Assembly (NCBI GenBank): GCA_900550925.1
Contig: URTU01000010.1
Location: forward strand, 1 to 40,003
Length of the DNA: 40,003 bases
Origin: an uncultured Alistipes sp.
GTDB lineage: Bacteria > Bacteroidota > Bacteroidia > Bacteroidales > Rikenellaceae
Direction of reading: 5' to 3'
Positions 24,373 to 32,045 of this stretch are shown in pieces; positions within the stretch are counted from its first letter, which is position 1; every line of letters begins with the position of its first letter. A program made the position numbers and the translations under genes. A model generated the notes under the pieces. That model saw only the letters and a program-made list of their open reading frames with translations. It made no database searches and was not told the origin of the DNA.

Positions 24373-25662
24373 TTAGAGTCCGAATTCGCGCTTGAGCTCC
24401 TCGGTGGCGTCGAGTTTCTCCCAGCTGAAGAATTCGATTTCGGTCTCGACCTGCTTGCCGTCACGCCAAACCTTCTCGACACGTTTGAAGGGGCGGTTGC
24501 CGAAGTGTCCGTACGAAGCTGTTGCTTCGAAGATAGGGTTCTTCAGCCCGAAACGGCGGACAATTGCTGCCGGGCGCAGGTCGAACATGTGCGAAATACG
24601 TTCTGCGATCTCGCCGTCCGAGAGTTTTACCTTCGACGTGCCGTATGTGTCGACATATACGCTCAGGGGCTGGGCTATTCCGATGGCGTAGCTCAACTGT
24701 ACGAGAACCTCGTCGGCAATGCCGGCAGCGACCATGTTCTTGGCGATGTGCCGGGCGGCATAGGCGGCCGAACGATCGACTTTCGAGGAGTCCTTGCCCG
24801 AGAATGCGCCGCCGCCGTGGGCACCGCGGCCTCCGTAGGTATCGACGATGATCTTTCGGCCGGTGAGACCGGTATCTCCGTGCGGGCCACCGATTACGAA
24901 CTTGCCTGTAGGGTTGACATGCAGGATGTAGTTGTCGTCGATGAGTGCTGCCAGCGGATCGTTGGCACGTTCGAGACGGGCCTTGACGCGCGGGATGAGA
25001 ATCGTACGGACATCCTCGCGGATCTGTGCCTGCATGGCCTCTTCGGCCTCCTTTTCGGTACGGCCTTCGCCGGCTGTGATGAACTCGTCGTGCTGGGTCG
25101 AAACAACGATCGTGTGGACGCGCAGCGGGTGACGGTCGTCATCGTACTCGATTGTAACCTGGCTCTTGGAGTCGGGACGCAGGTAGGTCATCTGTTTCCC
25201 TTCGCGGCGGATTACGGCCAGCTCCTTGAGGATCACGTGTGCGAGAATGAGCGTTGCGGGCATCAGTTCGCGGGTTTCGTTGCAGGCGTAACCGAACATT
25301 ATGCCCTGGTCACCGGCGCCCTGTTCCTCTTCGGTCTGGCGGACGACGCCCTGGTTGATGTCGGACGACTGTTCGTGTATTGCCGAGAGGATACCGCACG
25401 ATGCGGCGTCGAACTGATAGTCGCTGCGGTTGTATCCGATGCGTTCGATAACGCGACGGGCCACGCCCTGAACGTCGACATACGCTTCGGAGCGCACTTC
25501 GCCGGCCACGACGACCAGGCCGGTCGTGCAGAGAGTTTCACAAGCTACTTTTGACTGGGGATCGTGACGCAGGAATTCGTCGAGGATTGCGTCCGAGATC
25601 TGATCCGCTACCTTATCGGGGTGTCCTTCAGAGACAGACTCCGATGTAAATAAAAAACCCAT
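24373..25662 (-). CDS. metK: S-adenosylmethionine synthase MetK
   Basis: 429 residues. Makes S-adenosylmethionine from Met and ATP. Motifs: FTSESVSEGHPDKVADQISD at 5-24, the QFDAASCGI segment, GAGDQGIMFGYACNE, GDTGLTGRKIIVDTYGG and GGGAFSGKDSSKVDRSAAY. Length is that of Bacteroidota MetK, about 40 residues longer than E. coli. ATG 25662 follows a leader of about 125 nt on the minus strand. I looked for a SAM riboswitch in that leader and saw none. Confidence 0.97.
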   Translation of the reverse strand: MGFLFTSESVSEGHPDKVADQISDAILDEFLRHDPQSKVACETLCTTGLVVVAGEVRSEAYVDVQGVARRVIERIGYNRSDYQFDAASCGILSAIHEQSSDINQGVVRQTEEEQGAGDQGIMFGYACNETRELMPATLILAHVILKELAVIRREGKQMTYLRPDSKSQVTIEYDDDRHPLRVHTIVVSTQHDEFITAGEGRTEKEAEEAMQAQIREDVRTILIPRVKARLERANDPLAALIDDNYILHVNPTGKFVIGGPHGDTGLTGRKIIVDTYGGRGAHGGGAFSGKDSSKVDRSAAYAARHIAKNMVAAGIADEVLVQLSYAIGIAQPLSVYVDTYGTSKVKLSDGEIAERISHMFDLRPAAIVRRFGLKNPIFEATASYGHFGNRPFKRVEKVWRDGKQVETEIEFFSWEKLDATEELKREFGL

Positions 25663-26166
25663 TGTTATACAGCTTTTTAAGTTAAACGTATAAAATGGGA
25701 AAAATTGGCTGTTGAATAAAAAACGTGCTGTTTTAGCGATTTTTTATTGTGGTTGCAATCAGTCAAATCTTTCCACATTGTAATTTCGGACGGCAAAGAT
25801 AGTGCTTTTTTGCCGGATTGCAACCGTTTGGCGGAAATTTTAGTTGTTAAATTTTCGGAAACAACCCTGAATGGCTCTCAGGCTGTGATTGGCGGCATGA
25901 AGATAATTTATTGACGGCGGCGCGAAACACAACACAACAGATGTGTTATGCGATGGGTACAATATACATCTTCCTTGCCGGCGGGCTGTACACATGGTAA
26001 CAGCCTGCAGGGACCGATCAGTTTGCAACACATCTACATACAAGCGTTCGCGTAACGGAATTTAATGCTATCCGGATGTTGTCGAGCCGGCCAGTATTCT
26101 GGTAAACCGACGCTGCGCAATGGGTTATACGGCCGGTATATTTTGAGCGTCCGGTCGGGTATTCAG
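25663..26166. other. Gene-free region between metK and rpiB
   Basis: 504 bp. The first part is the metK leader and promoter on minus. Beyond 25850 there is no supported gene. An imperfect 9-bp hairpin GCGGGCTGT (25981-25989) / ACAGCCTGC (26000-26008) has no T tract on either side. No tRNA-like T-loop is seen. Confidence 0.5.
25794..25823 (-). promoter_or_regulatory. Promoter for metK
   Basis: Read on minus: -33 TTG at 25823-25821 and exact -7 TATCTTTG at 25801-25794, spacer 19 bp. Predicted start near 25787. Confidence 0.65.
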
Positions 26167-26604
26167 CTATTCGCTGACAGGGATCTTGTCTATGCGGCGC
26201 TGGTGTCTGCCTCCTTCGAACTCCGCCCCGAGATAGGCTTCGAGAATCGCCGTGGCCTCGTCGTTGGTGACGAACCGCGCCGGCAGTACACAAACGTTGG
26301 CATTGTTGTGCTGTTTGGCCAGGGCGGCGATTTCGGGGGTCCAGCACAGGGCGGCCCGAACCGTCTGATGCTTGTTGAGGGTCATGCAGATTCCGTTCCC
26401 GCTGCCGCACATCGCTATCCCGAAATCAACTTCACCGGCCTCCATCCCCCTGGCCAGAAGGTGGGCGTAATCGGGATAGTCGCAACTCTCTTCGCTGTTG
26501 CAGCCGTAGTCGAAAACTTCGTAACCGCGGGCTCCGAGCCAGCCGATCAGATACTCTTTGAGCTGATAGCCTGCGTGGTCGGAGGCAATACCAATCTTTT
26601 TCAT
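26167..26604 (-). CDS. rpiB: Ribose-5-phosphate isomerase B
   Basis: 145 residues. Interconverts ribose-5-P and ribulose-5-P in the pentose phosphate pathway. RpiB hallmarks: IGIASDHAGYQLKEYL at the N-terminus, FGIAMCGSGNGICMTLNK with catalytic-type C66, and QHNNANVCVLPARF with H99. The ATG at 26604 gives the family N-terminus MKKIGIASDHAG; a longer frame reaching 26859 runs into the divergent sigma-factor gene and is not supported. A -7 TACCTTTG lies on minus at 26638-26631, close upstream of the start. Confidence 0.95.
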   Translation of the reverse strand: MKKIGIASDHAGYQLKEYLIGWLGARGYEVFDYGCNSEESCDYPDYAHLLARGMEAGEVDFGIAMCGSGNGICMTLNKHQTVRAALCWTPEIAALAKQHNNANVCVLPARFVTNDEATAILEAYLGAEFEGGRHQRRIDKIPVSE

Positions 26605-26657
26605 GACGTGTGATAAGTTTTGTCCTGGAACAAAGGTAAAAAAAAATCGACATTTTC

Positions 26658-26688
26658 TTGTGGCGTGCAACGAATTTACCCATTTTTG
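26658..26688 (+). promoter_or_regulatory. Weak promoter candidate for the ECF sigma operon
   Basis: TTG at 26658-26660 and CATTTTTG at 26681-26688 (one mismatch to TAnnTTTG), spacer 20 bp. If used, transcription starts near 26695, which supports the TTG start codon at 26716. An ECF-type autoregulated promoter cannot be excluded. Confidence 0.4.
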
Positions 26689-26715
26689 CGTCGTAACTTT
26701 AAAAAAGAAGCCGAA

Positions 26716-27273
26716 TTGACTGTTGACGAGATAATCGAAGGTTGTAAAACTTCGGATAATCTGGCACGCCGTGAGCTGTATGAGCGCTATTCCGGACTCA
26801 TATACGGTATATTGCGCCGGTACGTCAACGATCGTTCGACGGCCGAAGACCTTCTGCACGACGTCTTTGTGACTATTTTTACGAAGATCGGGGATTTTTC
26901 GGGCCGCGGGTCATTCGAGGGCTGGTGCTCGCGTATAGCGGTCAATACAGCCCTGAACTATTTCCGCCGGACGTCGCCTATGCAGGACAGCGTGGCGGTG
27001 GAGGATGTGCGGACGCTCACCTCGACCGAAGAGTCGGCCATTTCGCGGATGTCGGCCGAAGAGCTGCTCGATGCCATGTCACAATTGCCTCAGGGCTTCC
27101 GTACGGTGCTCAATCTGTATGCCGTCGAGGGTTACAGCCACAAGGAGATTGCCGAGATGCTGGGGATAACTGAGGCTACTTCGCGATCGCAATACTGGCG
27201 GGCCCGGAACAGGTTGTTGGAGCTGCTCGGCCGCAACGGGTATGTTGAGAAAAAACAGAAAAAGGATATATAG
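26716..27273 (+). CDS. ECF-type RNA polymerase sigma factor (Das-like)
   Basis: About 185 residues from a TTG start at 26716 (M-TVDEIIEGCKTSDNLARR), the usual ECF N-terminus; no in-frame ATG exists upstream, and the frame can be extended only to another TTG at 26620. Region 2: ARRELYERYSGLIYGILRRY, EDLLHDVFVTIFTKI, WCSRIAVNTALNYFRR. Region 4: LPQGFRTVLNLYAVEGYSHKEIAEMLGITEATSRSQY, the promoter -35 HTH. Directs RNA polymerase to a small regulon when released by the anti-sigma factor encoded 3 nt downstream. Start codon is the uncertain part. Confidence 0.93.
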   Translation: MTVDEIIEGCKTSDNLARRELYERYSGLIYGILRRYVNDRSTAEDLLHDVFVTIFTKIGDFSGRGSFEGWCSRIAVNTALNYFRRTSPMQDSVAVEDVRTLTSTEESAISRMSAEELLDAMSQLPQGFRTVLNLYAVEGYSHKEIAEMLGITEATSRSQYWRARNRLLELLGRNGYVEKKQKKDI

Positions 27274-27276
27274 AAA

Positions 27277-28695
27277 ATGAGTAAGGGTAAAGACATTTTC
27301 GACAAACGTCTGAATGAACTCATGCACGATCGGCGGGAACGGCCGTCGGACGAGGTCTGGTCGCGTATCGAACAGACCATGGCCGGGCTGGATGCCGCGG
27401 CCGGACGGCCTGCAGAGCGTGAACCGGTGAAGATCGTACAGCACCGCAGGCGGTTGGGTGTGAGACGGATGTGGTATTATGGCGTTGCGGCGGCACTGTT
27501 GCTGGGCATATATCTCTTCAATGGGCGACTGGTCTCGCTCGACAGGCAATTCTCCGAACAAGAACTGGTTGGGACGGTATTGTATGATCCGGCAACGGAC
27601 GGCGTGCCGCAAGACCGCTCATCCGAAACCGTCGTTAAGGATGATGACGCCGTTGTACGGTATGCAGATTCACGCGTCAGAAGCCGGCAGCAAGGATATT
27701 CGGCCCTGGCGGACAATTCTGCGCAGACGGGGCGAGAATCGGCGGCAGATGTACTGACGGGGCATGGCAATGCGGTATCGGCTGTGGCTGACGCGACCCG
27801 AACCGGTTCTGAAACGCTCGCTGGAGATGATTCCGGCATGGAGTCTGAACGGGGCGATGCCGCTGCCAGGGAAAGGGAAGCAGAGACAAGCCGGCCGGAT
27901 GCTTCGGCGGCGCTCTCCGCTCAGGGACAGCGCACCTCGTCAGATGCTGAACTCTACCGCCAGCGGGTACGGGAGTTGATGGCCGAGGAGTCGAAACGCA
28001 CGAAGTCGGGCGGACGGGTTTCGGCATCGCTCTACGCATCGAATCTGGCTGGATTCGGACATGTCAATGCGGGTAATTCTCCGGTTGCCACGGCTGGTTT
28101 GAATGCAACCGAGCTGGTAAACAACGATATCGGAACCTATATGGCCTCTTCGGGGACCCAGCGCCGGAATACCGAGACTCGCCTGGACCATCAGGTCCCG
28201 ATCACGGTAGGCATCACGGCGCAGTATGGGATTACGGATCGTTGGGGCATCGAGACCGGCGTAACATATACATACATGCGTTCGCGTGCCGAGTCGAAAG
28301 GGATATTCGATTATGACATCACGCAGGAGCTGCATTATATCGGAGTTCCTCTGGCGGCAAGCTACAAGTTTGTCGACACGCATTGGGTGGAGGTATACGC
28401 CAAGATCGGCGGAGCGCTCGAACGGTGTGTCAGTGCACGGCGGGTCTACAAGTACATGAATTCGAACGACGAAAATACGGGCCGTCAGAGCGAAAAGATC
28501 GATTATGAGGGTGTACAGTTGTCGACCTTCGCCTCGGTCGGTGCCGAATTGAAGATCGGTGAGTGGGTCGGAATCTATGCCGAACCGGGCCTCGGGTACT
28601 ACTTCGACAACGACCAGCCGGCCAACTACCGTACCGACAATCCGTTTTCGGTAACCTTGCAGGCCGGGTTGCGATTCCACTTCGGAGAAAAATGA
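27277..28695 (+). CDS. Dual membrane-spanning anti-sigma factor (Dma-like) with outer-membrane beta-barrel
   Basis: 472 residues. Residues 1-63 are a charged cytoplasmic segment (DIFDKRLNELMHDRRERPSDEVWSRI in outline) suited to bind the sigma factor. One inner-membrane helix at about 66-82 (WYYGVAAALLLGIYLF). Residues about 84-244 are Ala/Ser/Asp/Glu-rich and probably disordered. From about 245 to the end there is an OMP_b-brl-type porin-like domain with alternating strands (RVSASLYASNLAG, PITVGITAQYGITDRWGIETGVTYTY, TLQAGLRFHF). No signal peptide precedes it. So one chain would cross inner membrane, periplasm and outer membrane. Such proteins with ECF partners were reported in Bacteroides thetaiotaomicron (Dma/Das). 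Gap to the sigma gene 3 nt. Confidence 0.85.
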   Translation: MSKGKDIFDKRLNELMHDRRERPSDEVWSRIEQTMAGLDAAAGRPAEREPVKIVQHRRRLGVRRMWYYGVAAALLLGIYLFNGRLVSLDRQFSEQELVGTVLYDPATDGVPQDRSSETVVKDDDAVVRYADSRVRSRQQGYSALADNSAQTGRESAADVLTGHGNAVSAVADATRTGSETLAGDDSGMESERGDAAAREREAETSRPDASAALSAQGQRTSSDAELYRQRVRELMAEESKRTKSGGRVSASLYASNLAGFGHVNAGNSPVATAGLNATELVNNDIGTYMASSGTQRRNTETRLDHQVPITVGITAQYGITDRWGIETGVTYTYMRSRAESKGIFDYDITQELHYIGVPLAASYKFVDTHWVEVYAKIGGALERCVSARRVYKYMNSNDENTGRQSEKIDYEGVQLSTFASVGAELKIGEWVGIYAEPGLGYYFDNDQPANYRTDNPFSVTLQAGLRFHFGEK

Positions 28696-28742
28696 GCGTC
28701 CCGTGCAACGAATCGCCATGTTGAGGTGTCTGAATAATTGAA

Positions 28743-29486
28743 ATGAAAGGAGTAAGAGATATTTTGAAGCGTATTGCAGCTGTCGCGGGGGGCGTGTTGC
28801 TGGCCTTCGGAATGTGGTCGTGCGAGAGTACGGGCGACGAGTGGAAAGATATGCCCGACAGCTACCGTGTCGATTACGGCGAGGTGGTTATGGTCCGTTC
28901 GGCCGGCCGCAACGAATGTCTGATCCGTCGGGATGACAACCTGATTCTCCGTGTACAACGCAATCTGGTCGAGAATGCGGTGGTGGACCATGGCGATCGT
29001 GTGCTTGTGAACTACTTCATCATGGGAGACATGACGGCCGATCTGCCCGAACTGGGGGAGATACGTGGCGGATACGATATCCAGCTGAACAATCTGATAC
29101 GGATTCCGTGTCAGGATGTGGAGTTGCGCAATGAGATTACCGATACCGAGTATGGTTCGATGAGTTTCGATCCGCTGGTGGTGACGCACATCAATGTCGG
29201 CAGCCATCATATCGATATGGCTATCGATTACTATCGTTCGGCTTCGGTCGAACATGAGTTCGGACTTTTGTGCGAGAGGAGCGATGAGAACGGTGACCTT
29301 ACGCTCAGAGTGGTGCATGATGCCGGTATGGATGGCGAGACGGTTGTGGGGAGTCTCGTGAAGGACTACAGAATATCTTTCGATGTTTCGAAATTGCTGA
29401 CCGACAAGAGTCAGGCTGTACGGATCGTATGGGTTGAGTACGGCAACCGCCCCAAGGAGACTCTTGTGATATTGCCGGCGGCCTGA
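28743..29486 (+). CDS. NigD-like lipoprotein
   Basis: 247 residues. Lipoprotein signal peptide with lipobox MWSC (C27). The mature protein fits the NigD-like family: an N-terminal OB-like domain (RVDYGEVVMVRSAGRNECLIRRDDN, GDRVLVNYFIMGD) and a C-terminal beta domain (VTHINVGSHHIDMAIDYY, KDYRISFDVSKLL). Function of NigD proteins is poorly known. It lies 47 nt after the dual-membrane anti-sigma gene in the same direction; NigD-like genes also accompany Dma/Das pairs in Bacteroides, so it is probably part of the same operon. No acidic surface-export signal follows the Cys clearly. Confidence 0.85.
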   Translation: MKGVRDILKRIAAVAGGVLLAFGMWSCESTGDEWKDMPDSYRVDYGEVVMVRSAGRNECLIRRDDNLILRVQRNLVENAVVDHGDRVLVNYFIMGDMTADLPELGEIRGGYDIQLNNLIRIPCQDVELRNEITDTEYGSMSFDPLVVTHINVGSHHIDMAIDYYRSASVEHEFGLLCERSDENGDLTLRVVHDAGMDGETVVGSLVKDYRISFDVSKLLTDKSQAVRIVWVEYGNRPKETLVILPAA

Positions 29487-29976
29487 TGAGTTGCGCTGGT
29501 GCGGCCTTTTGAGTTGGTTGAGCCGATCTCTGCCGGGACCGCCACCCGACAGTTAAATGAAATGGGAGGGGAGTGAAAGAGCGCGAGAGGGTGTGAAAGA
29601 TGGAGGGGGAAAGAGAGTAGAGGGAGAAAAGAGAGAGGGAGCGCAGAGGGACCAAATAGGCCCCGTAGACCATAGAAAAGACTAATTAAGAGGCATAATA
29701 GCCTTACTGATTATTAATAAAGCCTTCCGGAGGGCAGTATCCGGATTTTGAGAAAGCCACTTCCGTGGAACGATATATAAGGTTTAAGGTGGAAAGAGCC
29801 GGTCGTGATGACCGGCTCTTTCGTGTTTTGCGGTTTCTGTACTCTCATGGCCAGAGACCCATCCCTACTTCATGGACGGCACCGAAGCCTTCGGAACAAG
29901 TAATGGATAAGACAGCTTGTCACGGAAGCCATTCTCTCCGTTAGCCAATCCACTGTCTCAAGGCCCGGCCGATTGC
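29487..29976. other. 490-bp gene-free region with purine-rich tract and possible small RNA
   Basis: 29558-29651 is about 90% purine on plus, with many GAGAG/GGGAG runs. From about 29660 to 29830 the sequence has short hairpins (CCAC-TTCC-GTGG at 29758-29769, GCCTTCCGGAGGGC near 29722-29735) and ends in an intrinsic terminator, with no open frame using normal starts. This could be the 3' UTR of the nigD transcript or a separate small RNA. No promoter with -33/-7 spacing was found inside. A minus-strand frame over the purine tract encodes only low-complexity Ser/Leu/Phe and is not supported. Confidence 0.4.
29793..29829 (+). terminator. Intrinsic terminator downstream of the sigma/NigD operon
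   Basis: Perfect 12-bp stem AAAGAGCCGGTC (29793-29804) / GACCGGCTCTTT (29810-29821), loop GTGAT, then CGTGTTTT. It lies 300 bp beyond nigD. Confidence 0.75.
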
Positions 29977-30306
29977 CTACTGTTGCGGCACTACGGCGTT
30001 GAATACAAGATCCTCCGTACCGGTATTTATCAGGCTGTGGGCATGTCCCTTGGGGCAGTAGTGGCATTCGCCGGCATGTACCGGCTCTTGTCCGCCGTCG
30101 ATGAGTACCGTGCCGCTGCCGCTTACTACGAATATTGTTTCGCTGCTTGTATCGTGCGTATGCAGGCCTATCGAAGCTCCCGGTTCGAGCCGTCCGTGCA
30201 GTATCTTGTTGTTCTGGTCGACATACATTTTGGCATTCAGAGCCTTTTCACCGCCGTTGAAGTGTTCCAGAACCTTCTCGGGCATCGTTTCGAAATCGAT
30301 GATCAT
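29977..30306 (-). CDS. Small cupin-domain protein
   Basis: 109 residues, a single cupin barrel. Metal-site residues: HTHDTSSETIFVVSGSG (H-x-H ... E) and HYCPKGHAHSL (final His). GRLEPGASIGLHTHD is motif 1 and PKGHAHSLINTG motif 2. No signal peptide. Cupins of this size are isomerases, dioxygenases or binding proteins; sequence alone does not decide. ATG 30306 (MIIDFETMPEKVLEHF). An exact -7 TATTTTTG lies on minus at 30346-30339, without a well spaced -33. Flanked by unrelated genes and apparently monocistronic. Confidence 0.88.
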   Translation of the reverse strand: MIIDFETMPEKVLEHFNGGEKALNAKMYVDQNNKILHGRLEPGASIGLHTHDTSSETIFVVSGSGTVLIDGGQEPVHAGECHYCPKGHAHSLINTGTEDLVFNAVVPQQ

Positions 30307-30477
30307 ATCAATAGCGTTTTTCAGAATTGTTCACTCTGCAAAAATAGTTTTTTTCGGTGAAAGAATGATTCGATCCGGCCAAAATCCCGACGAGCAATTC
30401 GAATTCAAATCGGGACGGAGACAATTTGTGGTCGAATTTTTGCAACGCTCTCAGACGGTTCAAAAAACATTACTGTT

Positions 30478-30942
30478 ATGATGCGGAATGCAGCTATCTA
30501 TATTCTGGCGGTCTTCATATGCCTGGCAAGCGGTTATATGGCCGGTCTGCTTCAGGCGACTGCTCTCGAGGAGTGGTATCCGACGTTGGCAAAATCGTCG
30601 CTGACACCGCCCAATCTCATGTTTCCGGTCGCCTGGGGAATACTCTACGTATGTATCGGAGTCTCGCTCGGCGAGACGATACGCTGCGGGAATATCCGGG
30701 CCATAGCACCGTGGGTGCTGCAACTGATTGCCAATTTTCTGTGGACGGTATTTTTCTTCTGGCTGCGGAATCCGCTTCTGGCACTGATCGACATCCTGCT
30801 TCTCGATGTATTGGTGATATGGTACATTGTCGCCGCATCGCGCGGAACTCGATTGTCAATGTGGCTATTTGTTCCCTATCTTCTGTGGCTGCTGCTGGCT
30901 ACATACCTGAATCTGTACGTATGTATGCACAATACGTTCTGA
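30478..30942 (+). CDS. tspO: TspO/MBR family membrane protein
   Basis: 154 residues with five hydrophobic helices. The family segment SSLTPPNLMFPVAWGILYVCIGVSL is a clear TspO match, as are NFLWTVFFFWLRNPLLALIDI and the C-terminal YLLWLLLATYLNLYV. TspO proteins bind porphyrins and are linked to stress or tetrapyrrole handling; the role here is not clear from neighbours. ATG at 30478 is directly followed by a second ATG at 30481; either may be used. A convergent terminator follows. Confidence 0.93.
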   Translation: MMRNAAIYILAVFICLASGYMAGLLQATALEEWYPTLAKSSLTPPNLMFPVAWGILYVCIGVSLGETIRCGNIRAIAPWVLQLIANFLWTVFFFWLRNPLLALIDILLLDVLVIWYIVAASRGTRLSMWLFVPYLLWLLLATYLNLYVCMHNTF

Positions 30943-30962
30943 GTAGCAGTCTCATGAAAAAC

Positions 30963-30995
30963 GGAAAGCCCGTCGCATTACGCGACGGGCTTTCC
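30963..30995. terminator. Convergent terminator between tspO and the SusCD operon
   Basis: Perfect 14-bp stem GGAAAGCCCGTCGC (30963-30976) / GCGACGGGCTTTCC (30982-30995), loop ATTAC. On minus it is followed by GTTTTTC, a T tract that ends the SusCD operon 24 bp past its last stop. On plus the downstream T content is weaker. Confidence 0.85.
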
Positions 30996-31018
30996 TGTCT
31001 GTTACGATCGAGTTTCGA

Positions 31019-32002
31019 TCAATATTTTGCAATTTCGGTAATCCACATACCGTCGTAGCTGTTGGTGCCACTCGCTACGCGGCAACCTCTCATCACGTGG
31101 AAGCGACGGGTTCCGGTGGTAGCGGTCCAGTAATCCTTGTAAGTGGAGAACGAGCTGCCCGAGTTGGTCGAGTATGTCAACTCTTCGGTCGTGCCGTCGT
31201 TGCGGATAATGTTGGCCTTGTAGTAGATACGGCAGGTACCGTTGCTTACGACCTTACCTGTACGGTTGTCGGCATCGTTACGGTTCGAACCGGTACCGCT
31301 CTGGCCCGAACGCTCGGGAGCATAGGCATTGATACGGATCTTTGCCCAGTCGGTGATTTCGCCGAAACCTACGGGCTCACCAACGTTGTACCACTCGAGG
31401 TCATACGGATCCTGATACATGTACTGGAGCTTGTAGTCGCACGGAACGCCCGGCTCCTCATACATGAGGTTCAGGAAGCGGATGGTCTGGAATCTCGAAG
31501 CGTTGCTCGGATCGTTGGGGTCATCCGAATAGGCTACATCGGCCTTGCCCGTGTCGGGGAAGTAGATACGAGGATCCGAGTTATCAACGATCATAGGCGG
31601 CTGGTTGTAGTCATAGATGAACAGGCAATATTTCTTGCCAGCCTCCAGGGTAAAGCTCTGGTCGTATCCGAGTACATACTCGTCGCCGGGCTTGTAGTAG
31701 CATTTCATGGTGTGCGTACCGCCCTTTACAGTATAGTAACGGGTAGTGCTGGGAACGGTACCCATACGTGCCCAGAGGATGTAGTCGTCACCCCACATGT
31801 CGACATCGTCGATAGTCATGCGGTAGAATCGGTTGTTTGCAGCGCCGGTCGAATAGTCACCTTCGGGGACTACGCGGGTCACCTGGAACATAGCCATCGA
31901 AGGGTCGACATCGTTGTTGTTGGTGTACTGAATGTCCTTTTTTTCGCAGGAGAGGAGCATTGAGCCGGCTGCCAAAGCAAAGACAAAATATTTGATTTTC
32001 AT
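31019..32002 (-). CDS. Lipoprotein in SusE/F position of a SusCD operon
   Basis: 327 residues from ATG 32002 (MKIKYFVFALAAGSMLLSC), which starts a textbook lipoprotein signal with lipobox LLSC (C19); a longer frame from 32041 would mask it. The mature part after SCEKKD begins with a repeat-like beta region (FYRMTIDDVDMW, YYTVKGGTHTMKCYYK, LEAGKKYCLFIYDYN) that looks like a DUF4397-type beta domain, followed by a second domain I do not recognise (GEITDWAKIRINAYAPE). It lies 43 bp after the SusD gene and is likely a surface ligand-binding accessory of the transporter. The assignment is from position and signal; the domain name is tentative. Confidence 0.8.
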   Translation of the reverse strand: MKIKYFVFALAAGSMLLSCEKKDIQYTNNNDVDPSMAMFQVTRVVPEGDYSTGAANNRFYRMTIDDVDMWGDDYILWARMGTVPSTTRYYTVKGGTHTMKCYYKPGDEYVLGYDQSFTLEAGKKYCLFIYDYNQPPMIVDNSDPRIYFPDTGKADVAYSDDPNDPSNASRFQTIRFLNLMYEEPGVPCDYKLQYMYQDPYDLEWYNVGEPVGFGEITDWAKIRINAYAPERSGQSGTGSNRNDADNRTGKVVSNGTCRIYYKANIIRNDGTTEELTYSTNSGSSFSTYKDYWTATTGTRRFHVMRGCRVASGTNSYDGMWITEIAKY

Positions 32003-32045
32003 GATATTCTTTAATTTAAAGTTATTCAAAAGATCGTTCACGACA

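Noticed and set aside
25663..25790. SAM riboswitch in the metK leader
   Set aside because: No kink-turn, pseudoknot or conserved SAM-box sequence could be recognised in the 125-nt leader.
29305..29673. 122-codon minus frame over the purine tract
   Set aside because: Low-complexity Ser/Leu/Phe product caused by the purine run; overlaps nigD.
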